DNA from: Pyxidicoccus trucidator
GTDB lineage: Bacteria; Myxococcota; Myxococcia; Myxococcales; Myxococcaceae
Direction: 5' to 3'
DNA: 64,000 nt
NCBI RefSeq assembly: GCF_010894435.1
Contig: NZ_JAAIXZ010000002.1
Location: 744,001 to 808,000 of the forward strand
The notes below the pieces were generated by a model. That model was not told the DNA's origin, made no database searches, and saw nothing but the letters and a program-made list of their open reading frames with translations. Made by a program: the position numbers and the translations under genes. Below, in pieces: positions 37,384-47,357 of the stretch. Within the stretch, counting starts at the first letter, position 1. Each line of letters begins with the position of its first letter.

Positions 37384-39401
37384 GGGACTTCAAGGCGACG
37401 CGGCCTCCCGAGGCCAACGCGAAGTGGCTGAATCTGAGGGTGCGGCTGCTGTTCGGCCTCTTCCTCACGCTGCTGGGCGTCGCCTTCGGTCGTGCGGTGC
37501 AGCTCCAGGTCTTCGAGCAGGAGAAGCTGCGCGGCCTGGCGCAGGACCAGTACGTCCGCCAGATTGAGATTCCCGCCCGCCGGGGCGACATCTTCGACCG
37601 GCGCGGCACGCCGCTGGCCCAGAGCGTGGAGGTGGACTCCATCTGGGTGGACCCCTCCATGCTCCCGGACGTGCGCGACGCCGCGCGCGCGCTGGCGAAG
37701 GCGCTGAAGGTGGACGCGGACGAGATGGCCGCCCGGCTGACGCGGGCGAAGCGCTTCGCGTGGGTGAAGCGGCAGGCGAAGCCCCAGGAGGTGGCCGCGG
37801 TGAAGGCCCTGGGGCTGCCGGGCTTCGGCTTCACCAAGGAGCCCAAGCGCTTCTACCCGCAGCGCGAGCTGGGCGCGCACGTGGTGGGCATGGTGGGCAT
37901 GGACGGGCGCGGCCTCGAGGGCCTGGAGCTGGCCTTCGAGGACGAGCTGTCCGGGCAGAACTCGCGCATGTCCGGCTTCCGCGACGCCAAGGGCCGCAAG
38001 CTGCTGGTGCAGGGCGCGTTGGACCCGCTGGAGCGCCAGGGCGCCGCCGTCACCCTGACCATCGACCGCCACCTCCAGTACGTGACGGAGAAGGCGCTGG
38101 CCAAGGCGGTGGAGGACTCGAAGGCCGTGGCCGGCATGGCGGTGGTGATGGACCCGAGGACGGGGGAGCTGCTGGCCGTGGCCAACCACCCGCGCTTCAA
38201 CCCCAACACCCCCGAGTCCAGCACGCGCAACACCATGCGCAACCGCGCCGCGCTGGACACGATTGAGCCCGGCTCCACCATGAAGCCCTTCGTGGTGGCC
38301 GCCGCGCTGGAGCAGAAGTCGATTACCCCCGACAGCGTCTTCTTCTGTGAGAATGGCGCCTGGCCGGTGGGCCGCCACACCATCAACGACACCCATTCCT
38401 ACGGCTGGCTATCCCCCCAGGGCATCCTCCAGGTGTCCTCCAACATCTGCATGGCGAAGATTGCCCAGGCGATGGGGCGGGAAAAGATGGTAGCGGGGTA
38501 CCACGCCTTCGGCTTCGCCGAGCGCACCGGGCTGGCGTTGCCGGGCGAAGGGCGTGGCGTCATCCCCTTCCCGAAGGCGGAGGTGACGCTGGCCACCCAG
38601 TCCTTCGGTCAGGGAATGACGGCCACCGTGGTGCAGATTGCGTCCGCCTATGGTGCGCTGGCGAACGATGGCGTGCTGATGCGGCCCTACCTCGTGTCGA
38701 AGGTGGTGGACCCGGATGGGGTAGTCCTGCTGGAAAACCGCCCCACGGAGCTTCGCCGGGTGGTTTCTTCCAAAGTGGCCCGGCAGGTGGTGGGCATGCT
38801 CGAAAGCGTGGTGATCAAGGGAGGGACCGCGCCCAAGGCCGCCATGGAGGAGTACCGGGTGGCGGGCAAGACGGGCACCGCCCAGAAGGCGGACCCGGTG
38901 GCGCGAGGGTACTCGGACAAGCGGATTGCCTCCTTTGCTGGCGTGGTGCCGGCCGAGTCTCCGCGTGCCGTGATTCTTGTCGTAGTGGACGAACCGAAGA
39001 CGGACGTATACGGGGGGAACGTGGCTGCCCCTGCTTTCAAGGAAATTGCGACCGCCGCCATGGCCCACCTGGCCGTGCCCCCGTCCCGGACGGTGGCACC
39101 CGAGGTGGCCGTGGCCGCCGTGTCCCCCGCGTCTGGCGCAGCGAAGCCGGTGGCCGTGAAGGCCGCCGTGCCCGCTCGTCCGGCGCTGGCGGAGGCGGTG
39201 ACGGAGACCCCTGAGCCCGGCACGGTGCGTGTGCCGGACGTTCAGGGGCAGGTAGGACGAGAGGCCGTGGTGAAGCTGCTCGCCGCGGCGCTGGAGCCCC
39301 AGGTAATGGGCAGTGGACGTGTGGTTTCTCAAACCCCCGCCGCCGGTTCTCTGGTGGAGAAGGGGGCCCGGGTGACGCTGGAGCTCGCGACGCGGCAATG
39401 A
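37380..39401 (+). CDS. ftsI: Septal penicillin-binding protein FtsI with PASTA domain
   Basis: A 673-residue class B penicillin-binding protein that crosslinks septal peptidoglycan. One N-terminal membrane helix (LLFGLFLTLLGVAFGRAVQL), a dimerisation/allosteric domain, then the transpeptidase with Ser299 in EPGSTMKPF, SSN at 353-355 and Lys497 in AGKTGTAQ. A C-terminal PASTA domain (VRVPDVQGQVGREAVVKLLA) follows an alanine/valine-rich linker. FtsI proteins with PASTA are known in several lineages; here the linker is long. The GTG overlaps the ftsL stop by four bases. Confidence 0.97.
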   Translation: MRDFKATRPPEANAKWLNLRVRLLFGLFLTLLGVAFGRAVQLQVFEQEKLRGLAQDQYVRQIEIPARRGDIFDRRGTPLAQSVEVDSIWVDPSMLPDVRDAARALAKALKVDADEMAARLTRAKRFAWVKRQAKPQEVAAVKALGLPGFGFTKEPKRFYPQRELGAHVVGMVGMDGRGLEGLELAFEDELSGQNSRMSGFRDAKGRKLLVQGALDPLERQGAAVTLTIDRHLQYVTEKALAKAVEDSKAVAGMAVVMDPRTGELLAVANHPRFNPNTPESSTRNTMRNRAALDTIEPGSTMKPFVVAAALEQKSITPDSVFFCENGAWPVGRHTINDTHSYGWLSPQGILQVSSNICMAKIAQAMGREKMVAGYHAFGFAERTGLALPGEGRGVIPFPKAEVTLATQSFGQGMTATVVQIASAYGALANDGVLMRPYLVSKVVDPDGVVLLENRPTELRRVVSSKVARQVVGMLESVVIKGGTAPKAAMEEYRVAGKTGTAQKADPVARGYSDKRIASFAGVVPAESPRAVILVVVDEPKTDVYGGNVAAPAFKEIATAAMAHLAVPPSRTVAPEVAVAAVSPASGAAKPVAVKAAVPARPALAEAVTETPEPGTVRVPDVQGQVGREAVVKLLAAALEPQVMGSGRVVSQTPAAGSLVEKGARVTLELATRQ

Positions 39402-39452
39402 GGCCGCGCTCGCTCCAGGCCCCGTGTTTGCAACACGTGTGAAGGGGAAGAG

Positions 39453-40976
39453 ATGAAGCTGACGGATGTCCTCGCAGGATGTGGTGCCGAGCAGACCTCG
39501 GGCGGCCGTTCCGCGGTTGACGTCACCGGTGTGACGCAGGACTCGCGGCGCGTGAAGGCTGGGGACCTCTTCGTTGCCATTCCTGGCACGAAGGAGGATG
39601 GAGCCCAGTTCATCGGCGAGGCCGTGTCCCGTGGCGCGGTGGCAGTGGTTTCCGAGAAGCCGGTACCCTCCTCGCAGGTGCCCTTCTTCAAGGTGGGCAA
39701 TGCGCGCAAGGCCCTGGCCCTCATCGCCGCGAACTTCTACGGCCGTCCCGCCGACCAGCTCACGCTGCTGGGCGTCACCGGGACGAACGGGAAGACGACG
39801 GCGAGCTACCTGCTGGAGGCGATGAGCACGGCGGCCTATGCGTCCACCGGTGTCATCGGCACGCTGGGCTACAAGTTCTCCGGCAAGACGGTGGAGACCT
39901 CCAACACCACCCCGGACCCGCTGGAGCTGCACCGCATCTTCCGGGAGATGGTCGACGCGGGCGTGGAGACGGTCATCATGGAGGTGTCCAGCCATGCGCT
40001 CGCGCAGGAGCGCGTGCACGGGCTCACCTTCAAGGCGGCCGGCTTCTCCAACCTGAGCCGGGACCACCTCGACTACCACAAGGACATGGAGGACTACTTC
40101 CAGTCGAAGCGGAAGCTGTTCGCCGAGAACCTGTCCGCCACCGGTGTGGCCGTGGTGAATGGTGACGACACCTACGCCAGCCGCATCTACAACGAGCTGC
40201 GCGGCCAGAAGCGCATGGCGTGGAAGTTCAGCCGCCTGGGCAACGGGGAGGTCTCCGCCGCGGATGTCACCTTCACGCTCCAGGGCATCAAGGGCACGCT
40301 GAAGACGCCGGCGGGGGACATCCCCATCAAGAGCAAGCTGCTGGGGCCCCACAACCTGGAGAACATCCTCCTGGCGGCGGGCATCGGCCTGGGCGCTGGC
40401 TTCGCCCGGCGCGACGTGCAGGAGGGCATCGAGCGCATGACGCCGGTGGCCGGCCGCATGGAGCGCGTGGAGAACTACGGCCCCGGCGGGGCGCCGGCGG
40501 TGCTGGTGGACTACGCGCACACCGACGACGCGCTCAAGCGCGCGCTGGAGGCCTCGCGTGCGCTGGCCAAGGGCCGCGTCATCACCGTCTTCGGCTGCGG
40601 CGGGGAGCGGGACAAGGGCAAGCGTCCGCTGATGGGCGCGGTGGCGGCCGAGGCCGCGGACCTGGCCATCATCACCAGCGACAACCCCCGCACCGAGAAC
40701 CCGGACGACATCATCTCCGAGGTGACGCCGGGCCTGGAGAAGGCCGGCCTGCGCCGCATCTCCGCGGGCAAGGCGAAGTCCGGTGAGAAGGGCTACCTCG
40801 TGGACGCGGACCGTCGCGCCGCGATTGAGCTGGCCATCAGCATGGCGACCGCGGACGACGTCGTCCTCATCGCCGGCAAGGGCCACGAGACGTACCAGCA
40901 GGTGGGCACGGAGAAGCACAACTTCGACGACCGCCAGGTGGCGGCGAAGGCGCTGGCCAACCGGACCCCGGGCTGA
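39453..40976 (+). CDS. murE: MurE, UDP-MurNAc-tripeptide synthetase
   Basis: A 507-residue MurE ligase that adds the third amino acid to the peptidoglycan stem. ATP loop GVTGTNGKTTASYLLEAM, the TTPDPLELHR substrate block, YAHTDDALKRALEAS and DNPRTENPDDIISEV are present. The DNPR motif at the C-terminus predicts meso-diaminopimelate as substrate, as expected for Gram-negative cell walls (established rule). It starts 51 bases after ftsI with GAAGAG before the ATG. Confidence 0.97.
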   Translation: MKLTDVLAGCGAEQTSGGRSAVDVTGVTQDSRRVKAGDLFVAIPGTKEDGAQFIGEAVSRGAVAVVSEKPVPSSQVPFFKVGNARKALALIAANFYGRPADQLTLLGVTGTNGKTTASYLLEAMSTAAYASTGVIGTLGYKFSGKTVETSNTTPDPLELHRIFREMVDAGVETVIMEVSSHALAQERVHGLTFKAAGFSNLSRDHLDYHKDMEDYFQSKRKLFAENLSATGVAVVNGDDTYASRIYNELRGQKRMAWKFSRLGNGEVSAADVTFTLQGIKGTLKTPAGDIPIKSKLLGPHNLENILLAAGIGLGAGFARRDVQEGIERMTPVAGRMERVENYGPGGAPAVLVDYAHTDDALKRALEASRALAKGRVITVFGCGGERDKGKRPLMGAVAAEAADLAIITSDNPRTENPDDIISEVTPGLEKAGLRRISAGKAKSGEKGYLVDADRRAAIELAISMATADDVVLIAGKGHETYQQVGTEKHNFDDRQVAAKALANRTPG

Positions 40977-41030
40977 GAGAGCCCACACCCGCGCGGCCCG
41001 GCCCGGCCGCGCGGGCTCCACCCACACCCT

Positions 41031-42431
41031 ATGCCCGCTCGATTCAACGATGATGAGGTGGTGCAGGCGACCGGGGCGACCCGGCGCGGCGGCCCGGCCC
41101 CGGCGGCCTTCGCCGAGGTCTGCACGGACACGCGGGCCCTTGCCCCGGGGTGCCTCTTCGTGGCGCTCGTCGGGGAGCGCTTCGACGCCCACGCCTTCGT
41201 GGACGCCGCGGCGAAGGGTGGAGCGGCGGGCGCGGTGGTGGGGCGCGGGCGTCCCCTGCCCGTGCTGCCGGAGGGCTTCCCCCTCTACGAGGTGGAGGAC
41301 ACGCTGATGGCGCTGGGGGCCCTGGGCCGCCACCACCGTCAGCGCTTCCGCATTCCCCTCTGCGCGGTGGGCGGCTCCAACGGGAAGACGACCACCAAGG
41401 AAATGGTGGGCGCCATCCTCGCCACGCGCGGGCCTGCGCTGAAGACGGAGGGCAACCTCAACAACGAGGTGGGCGTCCCGCTGACGCTGTTCCGGCTGGA
41501 GCCCCAGCACGTGGCGGCCGTCATCGAGGTGGGGATGAACCGCCCCGGTGAGATTGAGCGACTCACCCGCGTGGTGCGGCCGGACGCTGGCGTCATCACC
41601 GTGGTGCAGCCCGAGCACATGGAAGGACTGGGCAGCATCGAGGGGGTGGCGGAGGCGGAAGGAGAGCTGTTCCGGGAGATGGGGCCCGACACCACCGTGG
41701 TGGTGAACGTCGATGACGCCCTCATCCTGAAGCAGGCCGCGCGCAGCAGGGCGAAGCGGCTGACGTTCGGCCGCGCCGAGGGCGCGGACGTGCGGCTGAC
41801 GGGCGTGGAGACGCTGGGCCGCGAGGGCATGGTGGCCACGGTGCGGTACTCGGGCCGGGACTGGCCGGTGCGGCTGCACTTCATCGGCCCGCACAACGCG
41901 CAGAACGCCACGGCGGCCTTCGCGCTGGCGCTGGCGCTGGGCTACTCGCCGGAGGAGTGCGTGCGGGGCCTGGAGACGGCGCGACCGTACTCGCGGCGGC
42001 TCAACGTGCTGGACGGCAAGGGCGGCGTCACGGTGATTGACGACTGCTACAACGCCAACCCGGCTTCCATGGACGCGGCGCTGGAGACGCTGGGCACGCT
42101 GGTGCCCGCTGGCGGCCGTCCCGTGGTGGTGCTGGGGGACATGTTGGAATTGGGCCCGGGCGAGCTGGAGGAGCACTCGCGCCTGGGTGGGCGGGTTCCC
42201 GGCCACGCGAAGCTGGCGGCCTTCTTCGGTCCCCGCTCCGTCAAGGGGTGGGAGGCCGCATCCATGGGCAATTCCGCCGCTCACTTCACCGAGGTGGAGC
42301 CGCTGGTGGCCTGGCTGTCGCCCCAGCTGCGTCCCGGTGACGTGGTGCTGGTGAAGGCCAGCCGCGGCATGCGGCTGGAGCGGGTGGTGGCGGCCCTGAC
42401 GGGCACGGCCACTCCTGGAGGAAACCACTAG
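41031..42431 (+). CDS. murF: MurF, UDP-MurNAc-pentapeptide synthetase
   Basis: A 466-residue MurF ligase that attaches D-Ala-D-Ala to the UDP-MurNAc tripeptide. The P-loop is CAVGGSNGKTTTKEMVGAI, followed by EGNLNNEVGVPLTLFRLEP and the C-terminal VIDDCYNANPASMDAALETL. It is 54 bases after murE and overlaps the mraY start by one base (TAGTG), implying coupling. Confidence 0.97.
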   Translation: MPARFNDDEVVQATGATRRGGPAPAAFAEVCTDTRALAPGCLFVALVGERFDAHAFVDAAAKGGAAGAVVGRGRPLPVLPEGFPLYEVEDTLMALGALGRHHRQRFRIPLCAVGGSNGKTTTKEMVGAILATRGPALKTEGNLNNEVGVPLTLFRLEPQHVAAVIEVGMNRPGEIERLTRVVRPDAGVITVVQPEHMEGLGSIEGVAEAEGELFREMGPDTTVVVNVDDALILKQAARSRAKRLTFGRAEGADVRLTGVETLGREGMVATVRYSGRDWPVRLHFIGPHNAQNATAAFALALALGYSPEECVRGLETARPYSRRLNVLDGKGGVTVIDDCYNANPASMDAALETLGTLVPAGGRPVVVLGDMLELGPGELEEHSRLGGRVPGHAKLAAFFGPRSVKGWEAASMGNSAAHFTEVEPLVAWLSPQLRPGDVVLVKASRGMRLERVVAALTGTATPGGNH

Positions 42432-43609
42432 TGCTGTATCTGCTCTACGAGCTCATCCAGTCCTCCGAGGCGGGGCGCGTCCTCAACTTCCTGCGCTACC
42501 CCACCTTCCGCATCATCGCCGCGGGCGTCTTCGCGCTCGTGCTCGGCATGCTCGTCGGCCCCCGGCTCATCGCCCGGCTGCGGCTGAAGCAGCATGGGCA
42601 GAGCAACGTGCGCGAGGACACGCCGGACACGCACCAGAAGAAGAAGGGCACGCCCACCATGGGTGGCGCGCTCATCCTCATCTGCATCGCCGCCGGCACC
42701 CTGCTGTTCGCGGACCTGAAGAGCCGCGTGGTGTGGGTGATGCTGCTGCTCACCTTCGGCTACGGCTTCATCGGCTTCCTGGACGACTGGCTGAAGCTGT
42801 CCAAGCGCAACTCCAAGGGCCTGGCCGGGCGCAAGAAGATGGTGCTGCAGACCTTCTTCTTCCTGGTGGCGGTGTTCGGCCTGCTCACCACGTGGACGCA
42901 GCCGGATGGCTCCTTCGGGCCCACGCTGCTCATCAACACGAAGCTGACGCTGCCCTTCATCCCCACGCGCTGGTTCAACCCGGACCTGGGCTGGTTCTAC
43001 GTCGTCTTCGCGTGGCTCGTCATCGTCGGGACGTCCAACGCGGTGAATCTCACGGACGGCCTGGACGGCCTGGCGATTGTGCCCACCATCGTCTCGGCCA
43101 TCACCTTCGCGGTGCTCTGCTACGTGGCGGGCACCACGCTGAGCATCGCGGACTCGGAGCTGGTGAACGGGGTGCCGCGGCTGGTGGCGACGCCGCTGTA
43201 CCAGTACCTGGGCATCCTCCAGGTGCCGGGCGGCGCGGAGATGGCCGTGTTCTGCGCGGCGATTGTCGGCGCGGGCATCTCCTTCCTCTGGTTCAACACG
43301 TACCCGGCCTCCGTCTTCATGGGCGACATCGGCTCGCTGGCGCTGGGTGGCGCGCTGGGCGGGCTGGCGGTGCTGTCCAAGAACGAGGTGGTGTCCGCCA
43401 TCATCCACGGCATCTTCTTCGCGGAGGCGCTGAGCGTGATGATCCAGGTGGCCTCCTTCAAGATGACGGGCAAGCGCGTCTTCAAGATGGCGCCGGTGCA
43501 CCACCACTTCGAGCTGAAGGGGCTGGCCGAGCCGAAGATCATCGTCCGTTTCTGGATCGTCTCCATCCTGTGTGGTGGCGTGGCGCTCCTATCGCTCAAG
43601 CTCCGCTGA
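42431..43609 (+). CDS. mraY: MraY, phospho-MurNAc-pentapeptide translocase
   Basis: A 392-residue polytopic enzyme that moves phospho-MurNAc-pentapeptide onto undecaprenyl phosphate to make lipid I. About ten helices are visible. The catalytic aspartates lie in FLDDWLKLSKRNSKGLAGRK (DDxxK) and AVNLTDGLDGLAIVP; FMGDIGSLALGG and MAPVHHHFELKG (the three-His segment) complete the family signature. The GTG start overlaps the murF stop. Length is slightly over the typical 360. Confidence 0.97.
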   Translation: MLYLLYELIQSSEAGRVLNFLRYPTFRIIAAGVFALVLGMLVGPRLIARLRLKQHGQSNVREDTPDTHQKKKGTPTMGGALILICIAAGTLLFADLKSRVVWVMLLLTFGYGFIGFLDDWLKLSKRNSKGLAGRKKMVLQTFFFLVAVFGLLTTWTQPDGSFGPTLLINTKLTLPFIPTRWFNPDLGWFYVVFAWLVIVGTSNAVNLTDGLDGLAIVPTIVSAITFAVLCYVAGTTLSIADSELVNGVPRLVATPLYQYLGILQVPGGAEMAVFCAAIVGAGISFLWFNTYPASVFMGDIGSLALGGALGGLAVLSKNEVVSAIIHGIFFAEALSVMIQVASFKMTGKRVFKMAPVHHHFELKGLAEPKIIVRFWIVSILCGGVALLSLKLR

Positions 43610-43633
43610 AGCCGCGGTCAAGGGGGCACGGCC

Positions 43634-45031
43634 ATGTCGTTGGCGCTGTCCGGTCAGAAGGTGCTGGTGTACGGGCTGGCGAAGAGCGGCGTGGCGGCCC
43701 TGCGCCTCCTCTGCCAGCAGGGCGCCCGGGTGACGGCGCTGGACGCGCGCGCCGAGGAGGCCCTGGGTGAGGTGGGCCGCGAGGTGAAGGCCCTGGGCGC
43801 GGCGCTCGTCACCGGCCCCACGCCTCCGGGGCTGCTCGCGTCGCAGGACCTGGTCGTCGTGAGCCCGGGCGTGCCGCTGGCGCTGCCGGAAATCGAGGCC
43901 GCGCGCGCGGCCGGCGTGGCGGTGTGGGGCGAGGTGGAGCTGGCCTGGCGCTGCCTCACCGAGGTGCCGCTGTTCGGAATCACGGGCACCAACGGGAAGA
44001 GCACCACCACGGCGCTCACCGGCGAGCTGTTCCTGCGCGGCGGCAAGCGCACCTTCGTGGGCGGCAACCTGGGCCGGCCCTTCTCCGAGGCCGCGCTGTC
44101 CCCGGGGGACTGGGACGCGCTGGTGGTGGAGCTGTCCAGCTTCCAGCTCGAGGGCATCCGCACGCTGCGGGCCCGGGGCGCCGCCATCCTCAACCTCACG
44201 CCGGACCACCTGGACCGGTACGCCACGCACGCGGACTACGGCGCGGCCAAGGCGCGAATCTTCCAGCACCAGCTGGGCGGGGCCCAGCCGGGCCAGCACC
44301 CGCAGGGCACCGACTTCGCGGTGGTGAACGCGGACGACGCGGACGTGCTGGGGCTGGCGCGCGCGGCGAAGGTGCCCGTGTACGGCTTCAGCACCACCGG
44401 GAAGCCCGTGGCGGACGCGCCGAAGCTGGCGGGCCTGGCCGTCGCGGAGGAGGGCGGCTTCCGGCTGGACTTCCTGGGCGAGCGCTACCGGCTGACCAAC
44501 CGCGCGCTGCGCGGCGCGCACAACGCGCAGAACGCCATGGCGGCGGCGCTGCTGGCGCGGCTGGGCGGCGTGGCCTCCGACGGCGTGCAGGCGGGGCTGG
44601 ACAGCTACCCGGGCCTGCCGCACCGCATGGAGAGCGTGCGCGTGCTGGACGGCGTGGAGTGGGTGAACGACTCCAAGGCCACCAACGTGGACTCGGTGCT
44701 GGTGGCGCTGCGGTCCTTCAAGGGCGACCTGTGGCTGATTGCCGGCGGCAAGGGCAAGGGCGCGCCGTATGCGCCCATGGTGGACGAGGGGCGCGGCAAG
44801 GTGAAGGGCGTGCTCACCATCGGCAATGACGCGGACGTGCTCGCGCGGGCCTACGCGGGACAGGCGCCGGTGCATGCGTGCGGCACGCTGGACGCGGCGG
44901 TGAAGAAGGCGCGCGAGCTGGCGAGGGCGGGGGACACGGTGCTGCTGTCGCCCGCGTGCGCGTCGTATGACCAGTTCAAGAGCTTCGAGGACCGGGGCGA
45001 CACCTTCAAACGCCTCGTCGGTGCGCTGTGA
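43634..45031 (+). CDS. murD: MurD, UDP-MurNAc-L-Ala:D-Glu ligase
   Basis: A 465-residue MurD that adds D-glutamate to UDP-MurNAc-L-Ala. N-terminal Rossmann motif VYGLAKSGVAALRLL, P-loop GITGTNGKSTTTALTGELF, the YPGLPHRMESV substrate segment and C-terminal GGKGKGAPYAPMVDE. A central stretch around LGGAQPGQHPQGTDF looks like a small lineage-specific insertion compared with E. coli MurD. Stop overlaps the ftsW start by four bases. Confidence 0.96.
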   Translation: MSLALSGQKVLVYGLAKSGVAALRLLCQQGARVTALDARAEEALGEVGREVKALGAALVTGPTPPGLLASQDLVVVSPGVPLALPEIEAARAAGVAVWGEVELAWRCLTEVPLFGITGTNGKSTTTALTGELFLRGGKRTFVGGNLGRPFSEAALSPGDWDALVVELSSFQLEGIRTLRARGAAILNLTPDHLDRYATHADYGAAKARIFQHQLGGAQPGQHPQGTDFAVVNADDADVLGLARAAKVPVYGFSTTGKPVADAPKLAGLAVAEEGGFRLDFLGERYRLTNRALRGAHNAQNAMAAALLARLGGVASDGVQAGLDSYPGLPHRMESVRVLDGVEWVNDSKATNVDSVLVALRSFKGDLWLIAGGKGKGAPYAPMVDEGRGKVKGVLTIGNDADVLARAYAGQAPVHACGTLDAAVKKARELARAGDTVLLSPACASYDQFKSFEDRGDTFKRLVGAL

Positions 45032-46200
45032 CGGACATGAAGACCCCTCCTCCGGCGACGGCCTCCGTGCGGTTCGACCCGCTGCTCCTGTGCGCCGTGT
45101 TCGGCCTCGTCACCATCGGCCTGGTGATGGTGTACTCGGCCAGCGCGGTGCTGGCGCAGGACAAGCTGGGTGACAGCCTGTACTTCCTCAAGCGGCAGCT
45201 CACCGCGGCCGGCATGGGGCTCGTCGCCATGGCCGTGGCCATGAAGGTGGGCTGGCGCAAGCTCGCACGGTGGGCGTACCCGCTGCTGCTCATCGCCATC
45301 GTCCTGCTGGTGCTGGTGGCCATTCCCGGCATCGGCAGCACGGCGGGCGGCGCGCGGCGGTGGATTCGCCTGCCGGGCTTCGGCCTGCAGCCGGCGGAGC
45401 TGGCGAAGTTCGCGTGGGTTGTCTACCTGTCCTACTCGCTGGCGAAGAAGCGCGAGAAGGTGGCCAGCTTCTCCGTGGGCTTCGTGCCGCACCTGGCGCT
45501 GTGCGGGCTGCTGGTGGGCCTGTGCATGCTCCAGCCGGACTTCGGCAGCAGCGTGCTGCTGGTGTTCATGCTCTTCGTGCTGCTCTTCGCGGCCGGCGCG
45601 AAGCTGAGCTACCTGGTGGGCCTGATTCTGATGGCGCTGCCCATGGCGTACGTGGCCGTCGCCTCCAGCCCGTACCGCATGAAGCGCATCCTCGCCTTCC
45701 TGGACCCGTGGGCGCACCGGCACGACATCGGCTACCAGGTCGCCGAGTCGCTGATGTCCATCGGCTCGGGCGGCGTGTCGGGCCTGGGGCTGGGGGACGG
45801 GCGGCAGAAGCTCTTCTTCCTGCCGGAGGCGCATACGGACTTCATCTTCTCCATCCTCGGTGAGGAGACAGGGCTGGTGGGCGTGGGGCTGCTGGTGGCG
45901 CTGTACGGGGTGGTGCTGTGGCGCGGGGTGCGCGCCAGCCTGGCTGCGGGGGAGACGTTCGGCACCTACCTGGGGCTGGGCATCACCTCCATCATCGCCT
46001 TCCAGGCGACTGTGAATATGTGCGTGGCCATGGGGCTGCTGCCGACCAAGGGACTGACGCTGCCGTTCGTCTCGTACGGCGGCACGTCGCTGGTGGTGAT
46101 GATGGGCTCGGCGGGGGTGCTGCTGTCGCTGAGCGCGAATGCCCAGCCGGCCACGCGTCCCACGCGGACGGGTACGGACATGCGGGAGGTGACGGCGTGA
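45028..46200 (+). CDS. ftsW: FtsW, septal peptidoglycan polymerase
   Basis: A 390-residue SEDS-family glycosyltransferase that polymerises lipid II at the septum with FtsI. Ten helices are expected; diagnostic segments are GARRWIRLPGFGLQPAELAK, LLMLQPDFGSS-like LCMLQPDFGSSVLLVFM, SLMSIGSGGVSGLGLGDGRQ, LFFLPEAHTDFIFSILGEE and TKGLTLPFVSYGGTSLVVMM. The GTG at 45028 overlaps murD; ATG 45037 is a possible alternative. Stop overlaps murG by four bases. Confidence 0.97.
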   Translation: MTDMKTPPPATASVRFDPLLLCAVFGLVTIGLVMVYSASAVLAQDKLGDSLYFLKRQLTAAGMGLVAMAVAMKVGWRKLARWAYPLLLIAIVLLVLVAIPGIGSTAGGARRWIRLPGFGLQPAELAKFAWVVYLSYSLAKKREKVASFSVGFVPHLALCGLLVGLCMLQPDFGSSVLLVFMLFVLLFAAGAKLSYLVGLILMALPMAYVAVASSPYRMKRILAFLDPWAHRHDIGYQVAESLMSIGSGGVSGLGLGDGRQKLFFLPEAHTDFIFSILGEETGLVGVGLLVALYGVVLWRGVRASLAAGETFGTYLGLGITSIIAFQATVNMCVAMGLLPTKGLTLPFVSYGGTSLVVMMGSAGVLLSLSANAQPATRPTRTGTDMREVTA

Positions 46201-47357
46201 AGGTCCTCATCGCGGGCGGCGGCACCGGTGGCCACCTCTTTCCGGGCATCGCCCTGGCCGAGGAGGTGACGACGCGCCACCACGGCAACCAGGTGGTCTT
46301 CGTGGGCACCGAGCGGGGCCTGGAGGCGCGCGTGGTGCCGAAGGAGGGCTACCCGCTGGAGCTGGTGAAGGTGCAGGGCCTCAAGGGCAAGAGCCCCATC
46401 GCCTTCCTCAAGGCGCTGTTCGCGCTGCCGCTGGCCTTCATCGAGTCGTTCCGCATCCTCGCCCGGCAGAAGCCGGACGTGGTGGTGGGCGTGGGCGGCT
46501 ACGCCAGCGGGCCGGTGGTGCTGGCCGCGTGGCTGATGGGCATCCCCACCGCCATCCAGGAGCAGAACGCGCTGCCGGGCCTCACCAACAAGCTGCTGGG
46601 CAAGGTGGTCCGCGTCGTCTTCACCGCCTTCGAGGGCGCGCGCCAGTTCTTCCCGGAGAAGAAGGTGCAGCTCATCGGCAACCCCATCCGCCGCAAGCTG
46701 ATGGACAACTACCTGCGCAGCCACGTGGCGCACGAGAAGTTCTCCCTGCTCGTCTTCGGCGGCAGCCTGGGCGCGCGCGGCATCAACCAGCGGATGATTG
46801 AAGCGCTGGACTCCCTCGGTGACTTGAAGGACGGGCTGCACTTCGTCCACCAGACGGGGAAGAACGACCTGGAGCAGGTGCGCAAGGGCTACGCGGAGAA
46901 GGGCTTCCAGGCGGACGTGGTGGAGTTCATCGACGACATGTCGAACGCGTACGCGAAGGCGGACCTGGTCGTCTGTCGCGCCGGCGCCACCACGCTGGCG
47001 GAGCTGACGGTGTGCAAGAAGGCCAGCATCCTCGTGCCCTTCCCGCACGCCACGGATGACCACCAGGCGGTCAACGCGAAGGCGCTGGTGGACGCGGGGG
47101 CGGCGCTGATGTTCCGCGAGTCGGAGCTCACCGGGGCGAAGCTGGCGGAGACCCTCCGCATGCTGAAGAGCGAGCCCGCGAAGCTCAAGAGCATGGAGAA
47201 GAAGGCCGCGCTGCTGGGCCGCCCGGAGGCAGCCAAGGAGCTGGCGGACGTCTGCGTGGACCTGATGGTGCAGGCGTGGGGCCCGAATGGCCGGGAGCGC
47301 GCTCCCAGCGAGTCGAAGGCCGAGCCGAAGAAGAAGCTGCCGAGGAGCGAGTCGTGA
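46197..47357 (+). CDS. murG: MurG, lipid II-forming GlcNAc transferase
   Basis: A 386-residue MurG that adds GlcNAc to lipid I to make lipid II on the inner leaflet. The N-terminal glycine-rich loop [68 protein letters not shown] and [13 protein letters not shown] are all standard. The GTG start overlaps the ftsW stop by four bases. The C-terminus is a lysine-rich tail ([15 protein letters not shown]) beyond the family core. Confidence 0.97.
   Translation: MKVLIAGGGTGGHLFPGIALAEEVTTRHHGNQVVFVGTERGLEARVVPKEGYPLELVKVQGLKGKSPIAFLKALFALPLAFIESFRILARQKPDVVVGVGGYASGPVVLAAWLMGIPTAIQEQNALPGLTNKLLGKVVRVVFTAFEGARQFFPEKKVQLIGNPIRRKLMDNYLRSHVAHEKFSLLVFGGSLGARGINQRMIEALDSLGDLKDGLHFVHQTGKNDLEQVRKGYAEKGFQADVVEFIDDMSNAYAKADLVVCRAGATTLAELTVCKKASILVPFPHATDDHQAVNAKALVDAGAALMFRESELTGAKLAETLRMLKSEPAKLKSMEKKAALLGRPEAAKELADVCVDLMVQAWGPNGRERAPSESKAEPKKKLPRSES

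Noticed and set aside
38409..42428. A 1339-codon minus-strand frame opposite ftsI, murE and murF
   Set aside because: Its product is low-complexity His/Arg/Gly and crosses three well-identified plus-strand genes, so it is a composition artefact.
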